NCBI RefSeq assembly: GCF_963664075.1
Contig: NZ_OY760916.1
Coordinates: forward strand, 1,800,001 to 1,864,000
From: an uncultured Desulfobulbus sp.
GTDB lineage: Bacteria > Desulfobacterota > Desulfobulbia > Desulfobulbales > Desulfobulbaceae
Reading direction: 5' to 3'
DNA: 64,000 nt
In this document: positions 48,156 through 57,918 of the stretch, in pieces
Layout of the letters: each line of letters starts with the position of its first letter
Numbering within the stretch: position 1 is the stretch's first letter
Made by a program: the position numbers and the translations under genes
Notes under the pieces: generated by a model
What the model saw: the letters and a program-made list of their open reading frames with translations, nothing else
The model's database searches: none
Told to the model about the DNA's origin: nothing

Positions 48156-49202
48156 ATGGCCGTCTATATTCTGAAACGACTTATATTAATGATCCCCACC
48201 TTGATTGGGGTAATGCTTCTGACCTTTGTTGTTACCCAATTTGTCCCCGGGGGACCGGTTGAACGTATGATGGCGCAACTCAGTGGATATGGGGCAGGGA
48301 AGGAGGCTGCAGCTAATACCAGTCTGTATCAGGGGAATAAAGGGCTCGACCAGGAACGGATTGCTCAACTGAAAAAACTCTACGGATTTGACAAGCCGCC
48401 GGTGCAACGTTTTCTCGAAATGATGCGCAATTATCTGGTTTTTGATTTTGGCCAATCCTACTATCATCATATGAGTGTGGTAGAATTGGTTGTCTCCAAA
48501 CTTCCGGTCTCCATGTCACTGGGACTCTGGAGTTTTCTCATTGTCTATTCTGTTTGTATCCCTTTGGGCATCGCAAAGGCGGTGCGTGATGGTTCGACCT
48601 TCGATGTGTTCACCAGCACCGCAATTTTGATCGGTTACGCTATTCCCGGATTTGTCTTAGGCATCGTTTTGATAGTCCTTTTTGGTGGGGGGAGTTTTTT
48701 CAATGTATTTCCATTGCGCGGACTCATATCAGATAACTGGCACGAATTGAGTATCGGAGCCAGGATTCTCGATTATCTCTGGCATATGGTGCTGCCCATT
48801 ATAGCCTCCACAGTGGGCAGCCTTGCGGTCATGACACTCCTGACTAAAAATTCATTTCTTGAAGAAATACGTAAACAGTATGTCGTCACAGCACGGGCAA
48901 AGGGGCTCGAGGAACGACAGGTCCTGTATAAACATGTTTTTCGCAACGCCATTATCCCTATTATCACAGGGTTTCCTGGGAGTTTCATCACCGCATTTTT
49001 TACAGGAAGCCTTTTGATAGAAACAATTTTTTCTCTGGATGGTATGGGACTTTTGGCCTATGAGTCGGTGATGAACCGTGATTATCCAGTTGTACTGGGG
49101 ACACTCTATTTTTTCACCCTCATAGGGTTGATTTCCAGGCTCCTTTCAGATCTTTCCTATGTGCTCGTCGATCCGCGAATCAGCTTTGAGGGGCGTCAGT
49201 AA
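48156..49202 (+). CDS. yejB: Oligopeptide ABC permease YejB
   Basis: 348 residues from ATG 48156. DppB/OppB family with the YejB-specific N-terminus (RLILMIPTLIGVMLLTFVV, QFVPGGPVERMMAQLSGYG) and EAA loop VVTARAKGLEERQVLYKHVF, RNAIIPIITGFPG. Imports peptides such as microcin C in E. coli. It is followed two bases later by yejE; the receptor yejA and ATPase yejF are not adjacent. Confidence 0.92.
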   Translation: MAVYILKRLILMIPTLIGVMLLTFVVTQFVPGGPVERMMAQLSGYGAGKEAAANTSLYQGNKGLDQERIAQLKKLYGFDKPPVQRFLEMMRNYLVFDFGQSYYHHMSVVELVVSKLPVSMSLGLWSFLIVYSVCIPLGIAKAVRDGSTFDVFTSTAILIGYAIPGFVLGIVLIVLFGGGSFFNVFPLRGLISDNWHELSIGARILDYLWHMVLPIIASTVGSLAVMTLLTKNSFLEEIRKQYVVTARAKGLEERQVLYKHVFRNAIIPIITGFPGSFITAFFTGSLLIETIFSLDGMGLLAYESVMNRDYPVVLGTLYFFTLIGLISRLLSDLSYVLVDPRISFEGRQ

Positions 49203-49204
49203 TC

Positions 49205-50239
49205 ATGGCTGAACAGAGAGGAAAAGGAACAAGCCTGGCGCATAATAGATGGAAACGATTTAAGAAAAATCGTCGAGGCTATTATTCTTTGATACTATTT
49301 CTCATCTTTTTGGGGCTCAGTCTTTTTGCGGAGGTGCTCAGTAACGATAAACCGCTCTATATTCACTACCAGGGAACTTCGTACTTTCCGTTACTCAAGA
49401 TGTACCCCGAGACCACCTTTGGCGGAATATTTGAGACAGAGACCGATTATCGTGACCCCTTCATTCTGGATCAGCTGCATTTAGAGGGGAATTTTGTTCT
49501 TTTTCCCCCGAACCCTCATAGTTTCAACTCTATTAACCTAAACATCGACCGTCCAGTTCCTGCGCCCCCTTCGAATGAAAACTTTTTGGGCACCGATGAT
49601 CGAGGCAGAGACGTACTGGCCCGGTTGATCTATGGTTTTCGGCTTAGCGTTCTTTTTGGTACGGCCCTGACAGCCATTGGCACGTTGCTTGGAATCCTGG
49701 CTGGATCAGTGCAGGGGTTTTTTGGTGGAAAGACAGATCTCATTTTTCAACGATTTATAGAGTTATGGGGGTCCATGCCCGAGCTTTATCTGCTCATCAT
49801 TTTTGCCTCTATCTTTAAACCCTCTATGCTGTTGTTATTGATTTTGCTTTCCCTGTTTGGCTGGATGGGGCTTTCGGATTATGTGCGCGCCGAATTTCTC
49901 AAGGGGCGCAATATGGAGTATGTCAAAGCGGCCAAAGCACTTGGCGTCAATAATTTCACCATCATGTATCGGCACCTGCTCCCCAATTCCATGACACCGG
50001 TGATCACCTTCCTTCCTTTTCGTATGTCGGGCTCGATCCTGGCGCTCACAAGCCTCGATTTTCTCGGCCTTGGAGTCCCCCCATCGACCCCCAGCCTGGG
50101 AGAACTACTTGCCCAGGGTAAAGCAAACATAGAGGCCTGGTGGTTGTCACTTTCCACCTTTGTGGTCCTCGTTGGAACGTTGGTATTATTGATCTTTATC
50201 GGTGAGGCGCTACGAGAGGCTTTTGACCCAAGGAAATAA
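49205..50239 (+). CDS. yejE: Oligopeptide ABC permease YejE
   Basis: 344 residues. Features of YejE: HNRWKRFKKNRRGYYSLILF at the N-terminus, large periplasmic insert with KPLYIHYQGTSYFPL and TDYRDPF, then FLGTDDRGRDVLARLIYGFR and EAA loop YVKAAKALGVNNFTIMYRHL. Pairs with YejB. A terminator follows at 50417, so the operon ends without an ATPase. Confidence 0.93.
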   Translation: MAEQRGKGTSLAHNRWKRFKKNRRGYYSLILFLIFLGLSLFAEVLSNDKPLYIHYQGTSYFPLLKMYPETTFGGIFETETDYRDPFILDQLHLEGNFVLFPPNPHSFNSINLNIDRPVPAPPSNENFLGTDDRGRDVLARLIYGFRLSVLFGTALTAIGTLLGILAGSVQGFFGGKTDLIFQRFIELWGSMPELYLLIIFASIFKPSMLLLLILLSLFGWMGLSDYVRAEFLKGRNMEYVKAAKALGVNNFTIMYRHLLPNSMTPVITFLPFRMSGSILALTSLDFLGLGVPPSTPSLGELLAQGKANIEAWWLSLSTFVVLVGTLVLLIFIGEALREAFDPRK

Positions 50240-50351
50240 AAAAATATTTGATTACCATCAATACTCAGCTGGAAAAGAAGAGAGCTCTCCCTCTAGTCGA
50301 GATATGACACTCGGGAAGTGCAGTGCGCACTCGATTTGGTCGTGCCATCGA

Positions 50352-50383
50352 TGTCATCCCGAACGAAGGTGAGGGATCTCGCT
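50352..50383. repeat. Dispersed-type intergenic repeat
   Basis: TGTCATCCCGAACGAAGGTG AGGGATCTCGC has the form of a repeat seen between genes of many unrelated bacteria. A weak inverse (CTCTCCCTCTAG, CTCGGGA) lies at 50285-50315, so the gap may form a palindrome. No second copy was noticed in this window. Confidence 0.45.
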
Positions 50384-50416
50384 GTTTATGACCCACAGCT
50401 GAGGTTCAGTGGTAAT

Positions 50417-50462
50417 AAAAAAAATAAGCGGGATCATTTTTCATGATCCCGCTTATTTTTTT
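50417..50462. terminator. Bidirectional intrinsic terminator
   Basis: AAATAAGCGGGATCA pairs with TGATCCCGCTTATTT over a short loop, with A- and T-tracts at either side. It ends both yejE and the minus-strand acidic-protein operon. Confidence 0.93.
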
Positions 50463-50493
50463 CATGATTGAGCCCCTCCCCATTGGGGAGGCG

Positions 50494-52965
50494 TTAATGG
50501 TGATGCTCTAAGTGGTGGCGAACCTTAGCAAACTCATCATTGATATATTGCTTGAGGTGCGCTAGTTCGAAATACAGTTCCTTCGCACTATACTGCACTT
50601 CCTCAGTTTCTTGATTGTCTTCTACAACACTGGGCACGCGAGGCATAAACTTAGATGCCTCCAGCATCCAAGAATTAAATCGTGTAATGGCCGAGGGGAG
50701 TACGTCAGAAGTAACCTCCTTACGCATCAACTGTTCGTAGAGGTAGTTGACCAGTTTTTCGGTATCTTTTGCACTTTTGGCAGGCAAACGGGAGAGAAGA
50801 GCAATCACTGAATGAAGCAACTCGGCAAGGGCCTTGTATTCCGCTGCAGGGCTTGATTTTTGGATCTTGGCTAGAGTTGCTTCGGCTTCAGAAAGCTTAG
50901 CCTGATCAAGGGCACGAACTGCTGCTGGCAGAAGCGCTCCAAGCGTTGCAACTTCAGCTGTGAAATCATCAGTAATTGCCTCTGCGGAGGAATCTTCCTC
51001 AAGCGTTGCTTCCAGGGCTTCAGTCAGGTTATCAGACGAAACCCCTTTTACTGATGCAGCTGCCGGTTCAGCCGTTTCGAAAAAGGCATCGAGAGCTCCG
51101 GAAAGATCGCTACTTTCTTCGACCGTCCCACTGGATGCGAGTGATGCCGGTGAGACGGTTTCCTCACCCCCTGCCTGGGCGTCACTGAGCACTGGTGCCA
51201 TATCGGGAGTGTCTTCATCCAGTTCTTCTGACTCTTCACCAAAGAAAAAATCGAGCTTTTCTTCAATCTCATCAAGGGGGGAAGCATGTAATGCAGCAAC
51301 GGTTTGTTCTTCAGAAAAACCAGCCTCTTCATCACTGTCTGCCAACGCAGCAATCGGTCCGGTTTGTTCATCAAAGAAGAGTGACCTCTCGTTAGCTTCA
51401 GCCTCTTGAGCGGTGGTTGCTTCTTGCGGTGGCACCTCTTCTTCGACATCAAGGAAAAAACTATCAAGCTTACCCTCAATATCAAGAGTCACTTCTTCAA
51501 GTACAGCCTCTTGAGCACTCTTTTCTTCAGAGTCACCCTCCATAGAAAATTCAACATCTGCAAGAGCCGCAATAGGGCCTGTATCTCCATCAGTTGATTC
51601 CATCTCGTCATCGGCAAAAAGGAAATCAAGCTGCATCGCTAAATCATCATCGACGGAGTCTGGCTCACCTGCATCAGTATCGCTAAAACCAGCCTCTTCA
51701 TCACTGTCTGAAAGGGCTGGGGCCAGACCACGTTTTGAGCTGAGCTGAGCGCCAATGAGGTCATCTGCCAGTTCGTCGTCTACAGGATGGATGGCCTCTG
51801 GAGGAAGGATTTCATCTGGATATTGCTCATCAGCAGTCTCCATGGCAGGCTTTGACTCCACTCCAAAGAGTGAGTCTATTTCGTCGCCAATGGACAGAGC
51901 TTCAGGAATGATGTCGACGTCGAGCTCAGGTTCTGGCTGCGTATTTTCTGGTTGAGCAGGAAATTCCTGCACGATTTCTCGACCAATATCTCTGTTGTCT
52001 GATTCACCATGAGCCGGGGTGCTGATTTCATCAACTACTCCGGCGATCATATCCTCATCAATACCTTGCTCGGATTCTGGGGAAGCTATAACCATCTTTA
52101 GGTTGTTGAGCCGATTGATACATCCCACAAGTAATCCCTGGGTTACCTCTGCATCTAAATCCTGGTCAGAGGTCACCTTTTCAAGCGCTTCATTAAAAGA
52201 GTGGAGCAAGGTAAAGGCATCAGGATGTGAATGCGCACGTTCTTCTCCTATATAGTCTCCCAAAGCTTGCAATCCTTGAAGCAGGACAATTGCTGCTTTT
52301 TCGTCTGCAAGCTGCTTGAAACAGGATTCAAGGTTGCTATTAAATTGAAGGAGGCTTTCCTCGGTAACTTCCCAATCAAGGCCCAGGATAGCTGCCTTCA
52401 GTAACTGAGTCGGTGTAGCATCCTCAGGGAGAATGGGAGGAGCGGTGTGATCATCTGTTGGCAGGATAACTAACTCTTCATCTTCAGTGGTGTCTGCTAG
52501 ATCACTTTGCGTTATCTGGTATTGGAGAATTTTAAATTTCCGAACGTCACCTTTCAGCAACTGGGTAATTTGGTCTCCGGTTATATCTGGAGAAGAAATT
52601 ATTTTTTCAAAGTTGTAAAAAAAAGTAAGGAGCAGCTTGATAGAGTTGGGGTGAGCGTAGGCGCCCTTGGTTTGAATGTAGGTACCAATTTTTGCTAATC
52701 CCTGAAGGTAAACCTCCGCAACCTTATCGCCCTTCCACATTGGCCCAAGGACTTCAACCTCATCGGAAAGTTCCTGGAGGATCTCATCGTTAATCTCCCA
52801 GTCAAGTGAAAGAATAATTGATTTCAGACGAGTCAGGGGCGACGACTCTTCACTGGTGAACTCAAAGAGGTCTACATCCTGGGTATCGAAAGACTCGTTG
52901 GCAAAAAGAGTCAGATCTTCGAAATCTTCAGAAAGTGTGTAATTTTCACGCTGCGTTTTTTTCAT
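50494..52965 (-). CDS. 823-residue acidic repeat protein, putative MglA partner
   Basis: Large, soluble, very acidic protein with no recognised enzyme domain. Residues ~45-160 and ~185-300 are two related helical repeats (LKSIILSLDWEINDEIL and LKAAILGLDWEVTEESL, then EVYLQGLAKIGTYI and IVLLQGLQALGDYI). The centre is disordered, with recurring TGPIAALAD and SDSDEEAGFS segments. A C-terminal helical part (RALDQAKLSEAEATLAKIQK) ends in HLEHHH. Co-oriented with MglA-like and roadblock genes, it is a candidate effector or scaffold of that GTPase; this is inference from position. The ribosome site is weak. Confidence 0.85.
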   Translation of the reverse strand: MKKTQRENYTLSEDFEDLTLFANESFDTQDVDLFEFTSEESSPLTRLKSIILSLDWEINDEILQELSDEVEVLGPMWKGDKVAEVYLQGLAKIGTYIQTKGAYAHPNSIKLLLTFFYNFEKIISSPDITGDQITQLLKGDVRKFKILQYQITQSDLADTTEDEELVILPTDDHTAPPILPEDATPTQLLKAAILGLDWEVTEESLLQFNSNLESCFKQLADEKAAIVLLQGLQALGDYIGEERAHSHPDAFTLLHSFNEALEKVTSDQDLDAEVTQGLLVGCINRLNNLKMVIASPESEQGIDEDMIAGVVDEISTPAHGESDNRDIGREIVQEFPAQPENTQPEPELDVDIIPEALSIGDEIDSLFGVESKPAMETADEQYPDEILPPEAIHPVDDELADDLIGAQLSSKRGLAPALSDSDEEAGFSDTDAGEPDSVDDDLAMQLDFLFADDEMESTDGDTGPIAALADVEFSMEGDSEEKSAQEAVLEEVTLDIEGKLDSFFLDVEEEVPPQEATTAQEAEANERSLFFDEQTGPIAALADSDEEAGFSEEQTVAALHASPLDEIEEKLDFFFGEESEELDEDTPDMAPVLSDAQAGGEETVSPASLASSGTVEESSDLSGALDAFFETAEPAAASVKGVSSDNLTEALEATLEEDSSAEAITDDFTAEVATLGALLPAAVRALDQAKLSEAEATLAKIQKSSPAAEYKALAELLHSVIALLSRLPAKSAKDTEKLVNYLYEQLMRKEVTSDVLPSAITRFNSWMLEASKFMPRVPSVVEDNQETEEVQYSAKELYFELAHLKQYINDEFAKVRHHLEHHH

Positions 52966-53002
52966 CCTACCGGCTCAGGTCTGGTGGCTTTGGAGGGGTC
53001 CA

Positions 53003-53608
53003 CTACATAAGTTTTTTCTGAATCGAGATAACTGTTGAAGAAATTATTTTCTTCAATGTTTCAGGAACATTATATCCTGTTAGAGCACTGGCTTCGTAGT
53101 AGGGTACTTTCAATTTACTGTTTAAATCTTTTTCCAGGACCGAAGTCGGCAAAATGGGGATTCCCTGATTACGAAGATCGACCTTGTTGTATTGAAGGAC
53201 GAGCGGTATTTTAAAGATGGATTCTTTGTACCCCTGGAGATTTTCGTGGAGCTGGTTCAGTGATCGGATATTTTTTTCACGCATTTGTTCCTGGGCATCA
53301 GCAACAAAGACGATTCCATCAACACCTTTGAGAACCAGTTTTCGCGTTGCGTTATACTTTACCTGACCTGGCACGGTATATAACTGGATTTTGAGCTCAT
53401 ATCCTTTGATTTGCCCCATGTTAAAGGGGAGGAAATCGAAGAAGAGTGTTCGATCACCATGGGTTTTCAAACTCACCATTTCCGACTGGATCTGTTTGGA
53501 AAATTTCCGATTAATATATTCAAGGTTGGTGGTTTTACCACCTCGCCCAGGTCCATAATAGACAATTTTCACCTGGACTATTTTTTCTCTAAGGTTAATA
53601 AAACTCAC
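53003..53608 (-). CDS. mglA: MglA-like small GTPase
   Basis: 201 residues from GTG 53608 (AGGAG upstream). Ras-like G-motifs: G1 GPGRGGKTTN, G2-region KTHGDRTLFFDFLP, G3 TVPGQVKYNATRKL (PGQ in place of DxxG, as in MglA), G4 NKVDL, G5-like ASALTGYN. MglA sets polarity and type IV pilus or gliding activity in Myxococcus. It lies between a roadblock gene, the usual GAP/partner family, and the acidic protein. Confidence 0.94.
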   Translation of the reverse strand: MSFINLREKIVQVKIVYYGPGRGGKTTNLEYINRKFSKQIQSEMVSLKTHGDRTLFFDFLPFNMGQIKGYELKIQLYTVPGQVKYNATRKLVLKGVDGIVFVADAQEQMREKNIRSLNQLHENLQGYKESIFKIPLVLQYNKVDLRNQGIPILPTSVLEKDLNSKLKVPYYEASALTGYNVPETLKKIISSTVISIQKKLM

Positions 53609-53657
53609 GACGCTCTCCTGCTCGTAAACGCGTTAACAACACAACGAGGCACTCTCT

Positions 53658-54056
53658 CTATTTTCTGGACCAAATCTTCTTGATTCGTTCGATAGCCTCT
53701 ACGACGTTAAGTCGCAAGAAGCCAAGGGAAATCCCTTTGCCAAACATTGTGATGAGCAGGAGTTCATCATCTATTTTGGAAAAATGTATATTGCATTCAG
53801 CACCTTTGTGAAACAGAAGTGAAAATTCCTGTTCGCCGACCAGCTTGGCCATGGCGTCGACGGTGGCAAAGTTGCCAGCTGCCAAGGCCGCAAAGGAGTA
53901 CACATCATACTTTGAGGTACCATTATCCTTTGCAGTAATAATGTTGCCAGCCATATCAATGATGATAACGCAATCAACACCAATTTTAATGAGCTTTTCA
54001 GTCAGGATTTCATCTATTTTTTCAAGCTGCTCCTGGCTAACAACTCCATAATTCAT
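53658..54056 (-). CDS. Roadblock/LC7-domain protein (MglB-like)
   Basis: 132 residues: a single roadblock domain, with KIGVDCVIIIDMAGNIITAK, FAALAAGNFATVDAMAKLVG, LLFHKGAECNIHFSKID and LLLITMFGKGISLG. MglB proteins of this fold act as GTPase-activating partners of MglA. First gene of the three-gene operon with a GAGGTA ribosome site. Confidence 0.93.
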   Translation of the reverse strand: MNYGVVSQEQLEKIDEILTEKLIKIGVDCVIIIDMAGNIITAKDNGTSKYDVYSFAALAAGNFATVDAMAKLVGEQEFSLLFHKGAECNIHFSKIDDELLLITMFGKGISLGFLRLNVVEAIERIKKIWSRK

Positions 54057-54887
54057 ATGCTACCTCGTACCTGGTCAGTATGTTGTTAAGAAGATTGATA
54101 GTGCAAATTGGAGAAAATATTGGTTACTCACTGTGTCTGACTATTCACAGTTTGCAGCCAACCAAAAATGCGCATGATTTACTTTAACTTCTTGTATCTC
54201 TTATTAGGAAAATAAGTAACATCTTTTTCTCATGTCCAGTTCAAGTTGTGAACAGGAAAATAAGAGAAATTTCGCGATTCAATACATTTAGCTCGACAGG
54301 CCTCTGGCTGTCACTTCAAGAAAGTTTAAGGCGAAGAGATGAAACAGGCTGAATCGATTCAATAATATGATATCTGCCACAGGCCTGTAAAGCGAAACAA
54401 GATGTTAGGAACATTTACCCAATATTTTGATGCATATTAGGTGCACGCGCACATATCAGAGCGCCTGATTTTTAGTCTGTAGCCAGCACACAATGAAAAG
54501 GGGGGACACGTATCTGAGGCTTCTTCAAACCTTTAGCCTCCAGGCCTCTTGATTTTCTCTGGCCACTGGGGGGCGATTAAAAAATCTTAAAGAAGCTCGC
54601 TGCTAACAAATCGACAATCACTGGAGATTTCCTGTTTCTGAGAACAGGTTCATTTCTCAGGAAACTTGTTCAAGTATCAAGAGTATACGTCAGATCATAA
54701 ATTATATGAAGAGGTTTTTTGGAGGGAAAAATATTTCGACCTTAAACGCAAATAAAGGGCATCAGCGCTTCTTTTCTCTGGCAAAAATATTGTTCAAAAC
54801 GGGAGGTGCAAATTCGCCCGTTATTGTGAAAATCGTTACTGAATCCAAGAATAGCCCCAAAGGGAGACCTTCACTGAAACGGCATAC
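54057..54887. other. 830-bp non-coding stretch
   Basis: I find no gene with coding character. A 96-codon plus-strand frame at 54706 runs into ftsH antisense and is rejected. The roadblock promoter should be near 54060-54250. An imperfect stem can form around 54628-54665 (TTTCCTG with CAGGAAA). Otherwise nothing clear. Confidence 0.5.
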
Positions 54888-56678
54888 TTACTTACCAATA
54901 CCTGAATCCGTGGCAATAATTAAGACTATATCTTCCCGGCAGAGTGTTTCCTTATCAAGAAGCGCCTGGGTCAGTGCGTCTAGTTGTAAACGATGATCGA
55001 TAAGAATCTTTCGGGAATGGTCATAGGCCGCTTGAACTAGTTTTCTCACTTCCGTATCGATAAGCACAGCTGTTTGTTCACTGATTATGGGTTGTTGTTC
55101 ATTGAGCGGACTTGCGGCACGAAAGGTCAACGGTCCCACGACCTCACTCATTCCCCACTCACACACCATCTTGCGCGCTATGTCAGAAACACGTTCTATG
55201 TCGTTACCAGCTCCGGTTGTCATCTGGTTAAAAACGATCTCCTCTGCAATCCTGCCACCCAGTAGCGTACACAGGGTATTGAATAGGTAGGTTTGGTCAT
55301 GGGAATTACGTTCCTCTTCAGGTAATTGCATGGTCACCCCCAAGGCTCGACCACGGGGAATGATGGTAACCTTATGCACAGGATCCGCTCCCGGAAGCAT
55401 CCAGGCAACCAGCGCGTGACCAGCCTCATGACAGGCGGTAATCCGTTTTTCACGCTCGGTGATGATCAGACTGCGACGCTCCGCTCCCATCATGACCTTA
55501 TCCTTGGCTGCCTCAAGAAGTTCCATGTCAATGCAACCTTTCTGCTGCCTTGCCATGAGCAGCGCGGCCTCATTGATCAAACTTGCCAGCTGAGCGCCAG
55601 AGAACCCTGGTGTTCCTTTCGCCAGTACATTCCAGTTAATCTCAGGCGACATTTTGACCTTTCGAGCATGGACCTGAAGGATCTTTTCGCGTCCTCCAAC
55701 ATCTGGCAAGGGGACCATGACCTGACGATCAAAACGTCCAGGCCGAAGCAGGGCAGGGTCGAGAATGTCCTGGCGATTGGTCGCAGCGACGACGATGACA
55801 TGGTCGTTTGCTTCGAATCCGTCCATCTCAACCAGGAGCTGATTCAAAGTCTGCTCTCGCTCATCGTTTCCTCCAGCGCCAGTCCCGGAGCTGCGATGCC
55901 GACCGACAGCATCGATCTCGTCAATAAATATGATGCAGGGGGCTTTTTTCTTTCCCTCGTTAAAAAGATCCCGCACCCGCGATGCTCCAATGCCCACGTA
56001 CATCTCCACAAAATTAGACCCGCTAATTGAATAGAAGGGCACGCCAGCCTCTCCCGCGATGGCTTTGGCAAGCAGAGTTTTACCGGTTCCCGGTTCTCCG
56101 TAGAGTAAAACCCCTGTGGGGATCTTCGCTCCAGCCTCTGAAAACCGTTCCGGATTTTTTAAAAAGGCAACAACCTCTTCAATCTCTTCTTTTGCTTCAT
56201 CTATGCCTGCGACGTCGGTTAGCCGCACTTTGGACTCTTCGGGGTTTATAAGGCGGGCTCGTGACTTGCCAAAGGCCATGGCGCGGCCTCCGCTCTGCCC
56301 GTCTTTCTTCTGAAAGAAGAAAAACCAGAGCAGGCCCAGAAGAAGAATGGGGCCCCAGATGAGCAGGGCCTGCAGATACCAGGGAGGGGTACTTATTTCT
56401 TTGGCTAGAACACTCACCCCTTTGGCTAGAAGGCGGTCCAGCGCTTCGCTTGATTGGGGAATAATAGTTTTAAATTTTTCGCCATCTGCAGTGTCCCAAT
56501 AAATGACATCTCCCTCGGTGTGCACCTTTGTGAGGTGCCCGGAATCAACTTTTTTTAAGAAATCGCTATAGGGTACTTGGTGGTACTGTTCAGGGGCCTT
56601 GTTGCAGTAGTTAAAAAGGAATAACGCGGCAAGGGCAATAATTAGCCATAGCGAGAGATTTTTGTAAAATTTCTGCAC
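54888..56678 (-). CDS. ftsH: ATP-dependent membrane metalloprotease FtsH
   Basis: 596 residues from GTG 56678 (CAGGAG eight bases before). Two N-terminal transmembrane helices, AAA module with Walker A GEPGTGKT, Walker [38 protein letters not shown], and zinc protease motif [10 protein letters not shown]. It degrades unassembled membrane proteins and short-lived regulators. The length is slightly short of E. coli FtsH (644) because the disordered tail is minimal. Confidence 0.96.
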   Translation of the reverse strand: MQKFYKNLSLWLIIALAALFLFNYCNKAPEQYHQVPYSDFLKKVDSGHLTKVHTEGDVIYWDTADGEKFKTIIPQSSEALDRLLAKGVSVLAKEISTPPWYLQALLIWGPILLLGLLWFFFFQKKDGQSGGRAMAFGKSRARLINPEESKVRLTDVAGIDEAKEEIEEVVAFLKNPERFSEAGAKIPTGVLLYGEPGTGKTLLAKAIAGEAGVPFYSISGSNFVEMYVGIGASRVRDLFNEGKKKAPCIIFIDEIDAVGRHRSSGTGAGGNDEREQTLNQLLVEMDGFEANDHVIVVAATNRQDILDPALLRPGRFDRQVMVPLPDVGGREKILQVHARKVKMSPEINWNVLAKGTPGFSGAQLASLINEAALLMARQQKGCIDMELLEAAKDKVMMGAERRSLIITEREKRITACHEAGHALVAWMLPGADPVHKVTIIPRGRALGVTMQLPEEERNSHDQTYLFNTLCTLLGGRIAEEIVFNQMTTGAGNDIERVSDIARKMVCEWGMSEVVGPLTFRAASPLNEQQPIISEQTAVLIDTEVRKLVQAAYDHSRKILIDHRLQLDALTQALLDKETLCREDIVLIIATDSGIGK

Positions 56679-56946
56679 AGCATTCTCCTGAAATATGATG
56701 GGTTTGCATAAAATAAAAACTTACAATCTTGCCCGTAAATGGCAACGGGCGACGAAGCTCATAAACGTCGTTTTTGAGTTTTTTTATGAGAACGACCAAT
56801 ATGGGGATGAAGAAAAATACCCCCACAAACGTTGGGAACTGGGCCTGCAAAACAACGTCAATAGATAGGCGCAAAATAAGCCAGCACTAATCAGTGCAGC
56901 TACCATAAAAACTTCAAAAGGTAAAGCCGGAAGGAAAACCGAGGAT

Positions 56947-56976
56947 TCCCCTTCAAGGCCGCCACCTTGAAGGGGA
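56947..56976. repeat. Perfect 12-bp stem hairpin upstream of ftsH
   Basis: TCCCCTTCAAGG and CCTTGAAGGGGA pair perfectly across CCGCCA. No T-run on either side. It may be a REP-like unit or protect an mRNA end. About 270 bp upstream of ftsH. Confidence 0.6.
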
Positions 56977-57400
56977 GGGGGGAAGCCCGCTCGTAATCTG
57001 GATTTTATCGAGTGGCTAAGTGATTTATTGCATTTTCCGTTCCATAATAACCAAATGCAGGCAACTTCCGCGGAGTGTACATCTGCCTAAATTTCCGCTC
57101 TTTGCTTGGAGAGAAAATCCATGTTCAAATGAGTCCGCCAGAAATTCAGTGTTTCTTTGGGCGTATTTTTCGCCTTAATTAATGACAGCAAGAAAGATTT
57201 TACGCCCACGAGATTTTTTCATAAAAACGGCTTTTACTCGGTTGCAAAATTCCATTTAATTCGTTTTTGCAGGATAATACAAACGGTAAGAGGGTGGAGA
57301 AAACCGGAAATAACAATTTTGTTTATTAGATCAAAATGAATTTTAGGGCTAATTATGATCATGCAATTTACAAGTTTCCTTACAAATGGCTTCGATTTTC

Positions 57401-57431
57401 TTGACAGGAAAACCTGAGCAGGATAGATAAT
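57401..57431 (+). promoter_or_regulatory. MerR-type promoter with 19-bp spacer
   Basis: TTGACA (57401-57406) and GATAAT (57426-57431) are separated by 19 bases, two more than optimal, as at promoters twisted open by MerR proteins. In the spacer lies the dyad CCTGAGCAGG (57413-57422). A merR-family gene is 1.8 kb downstream in the same direction. Predicted target; not proven. Confidence 0.55.
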
Positions 57432-57438
57432 ACCTATT

Positions 57439-57452
57439 GGTAATCGATTACC
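57439..57452. promoter_or_regulatory. Perfect palindrome GGTAATCGATTACC
   Basis: A perfect 14-bp dyad starting eight bases after the -10 element, covering the likely start of transcription. It fits a repressor site acting on the same promoter. Confidence 0.5.
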
Positions 57453-57496
57453 TAAAACGTACTGGGCATACCGCCTAAAGGAGGTGTCGTTCTGTC

Positions 57497-57682
57497 ATGA
57501 GATCATCGAGCCTGTATCCGCCAATGCATCTCGATGTAAAAATGGTCATCCCGAGACCTGGTGAACCGTTCACCGTTTCCTTTGCTCCCGCCAGGGTAGA
57601 GGCAACCGAGTTCCCCAGCAATTCCGGTAAAGGCCAAGCTTGCCCCGACTCAGGGGCCAGGAGAAAAATATGGAAGCCATAG
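57497..57682 (+). CDS. Small ORF with strong ribosome site
   Basis: 61 residues (MRSSSLYPPMHLDVKMVIPR onward) preceded by AAAGGAGGTG about 11 bases before the ATG. No recognised domain, no membrane segment. It could be a leader peptide or a small unrecognised protein. Its end overlaps the next small ORF by 13 bases. Confidence 0.4.
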   Translation: MRSSSLYPPMHLDVKMVIPRPGEPFTVSFAPARVEATEFPSNSGKGQACPDSGARRKIWKP

Positions 57683-57786
57683 TCTTTTTCGTTGTCTGGT
57701 TGGGTGGTGCTGTTCTCCATACACTGTTCGATCTGAGAATCAAACCGGTTCTTCAGGCGGTCAGAGAAGAGAGTGACTTGCCCTGA
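57670..57786 (+). CDS. 38-residue single-helix membrane peptide
   Basis: From ATG 57670 with AGGAG seven bases upstream: MEAIVFFVVWLGGAVLHTLF, a transmembrane helix, then a charged tail DLRIKPVLQAVREE. Position ahead of the nrfD-like gene suggests a small subunit of the membrane complex, as short single-helix subunits occur in related respiratory complexes. Not proven. Confidence 0.45.
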   Translation: MEAIVFFVVWLGGAVLHTLFDLRIKPVLQAVREESDLP

Positions 57787-57918
57787 TATCCCAAAAATCA
57801 CGAAGGCGTTCTGAGTAACTGTCCCGTATTCAGGAACGCTACGAGTATTGAAGAGTCATCCACATTCTATCGAACAGCAGGCGGCACGGAGCTGCCATGC
57901 ATTGGAGGAAGCGCTACC

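Noticed and set aside
54706-54996. 96-residue ORF
   Set aside because: It overlaps ftsH antisense and lacks coding character.
57881-57897. CGGCACG-type sigma-54 element before nrfD
   Set aside because: GG to GC spacing is nine rather than ten, and it lies too near the ribosome site.
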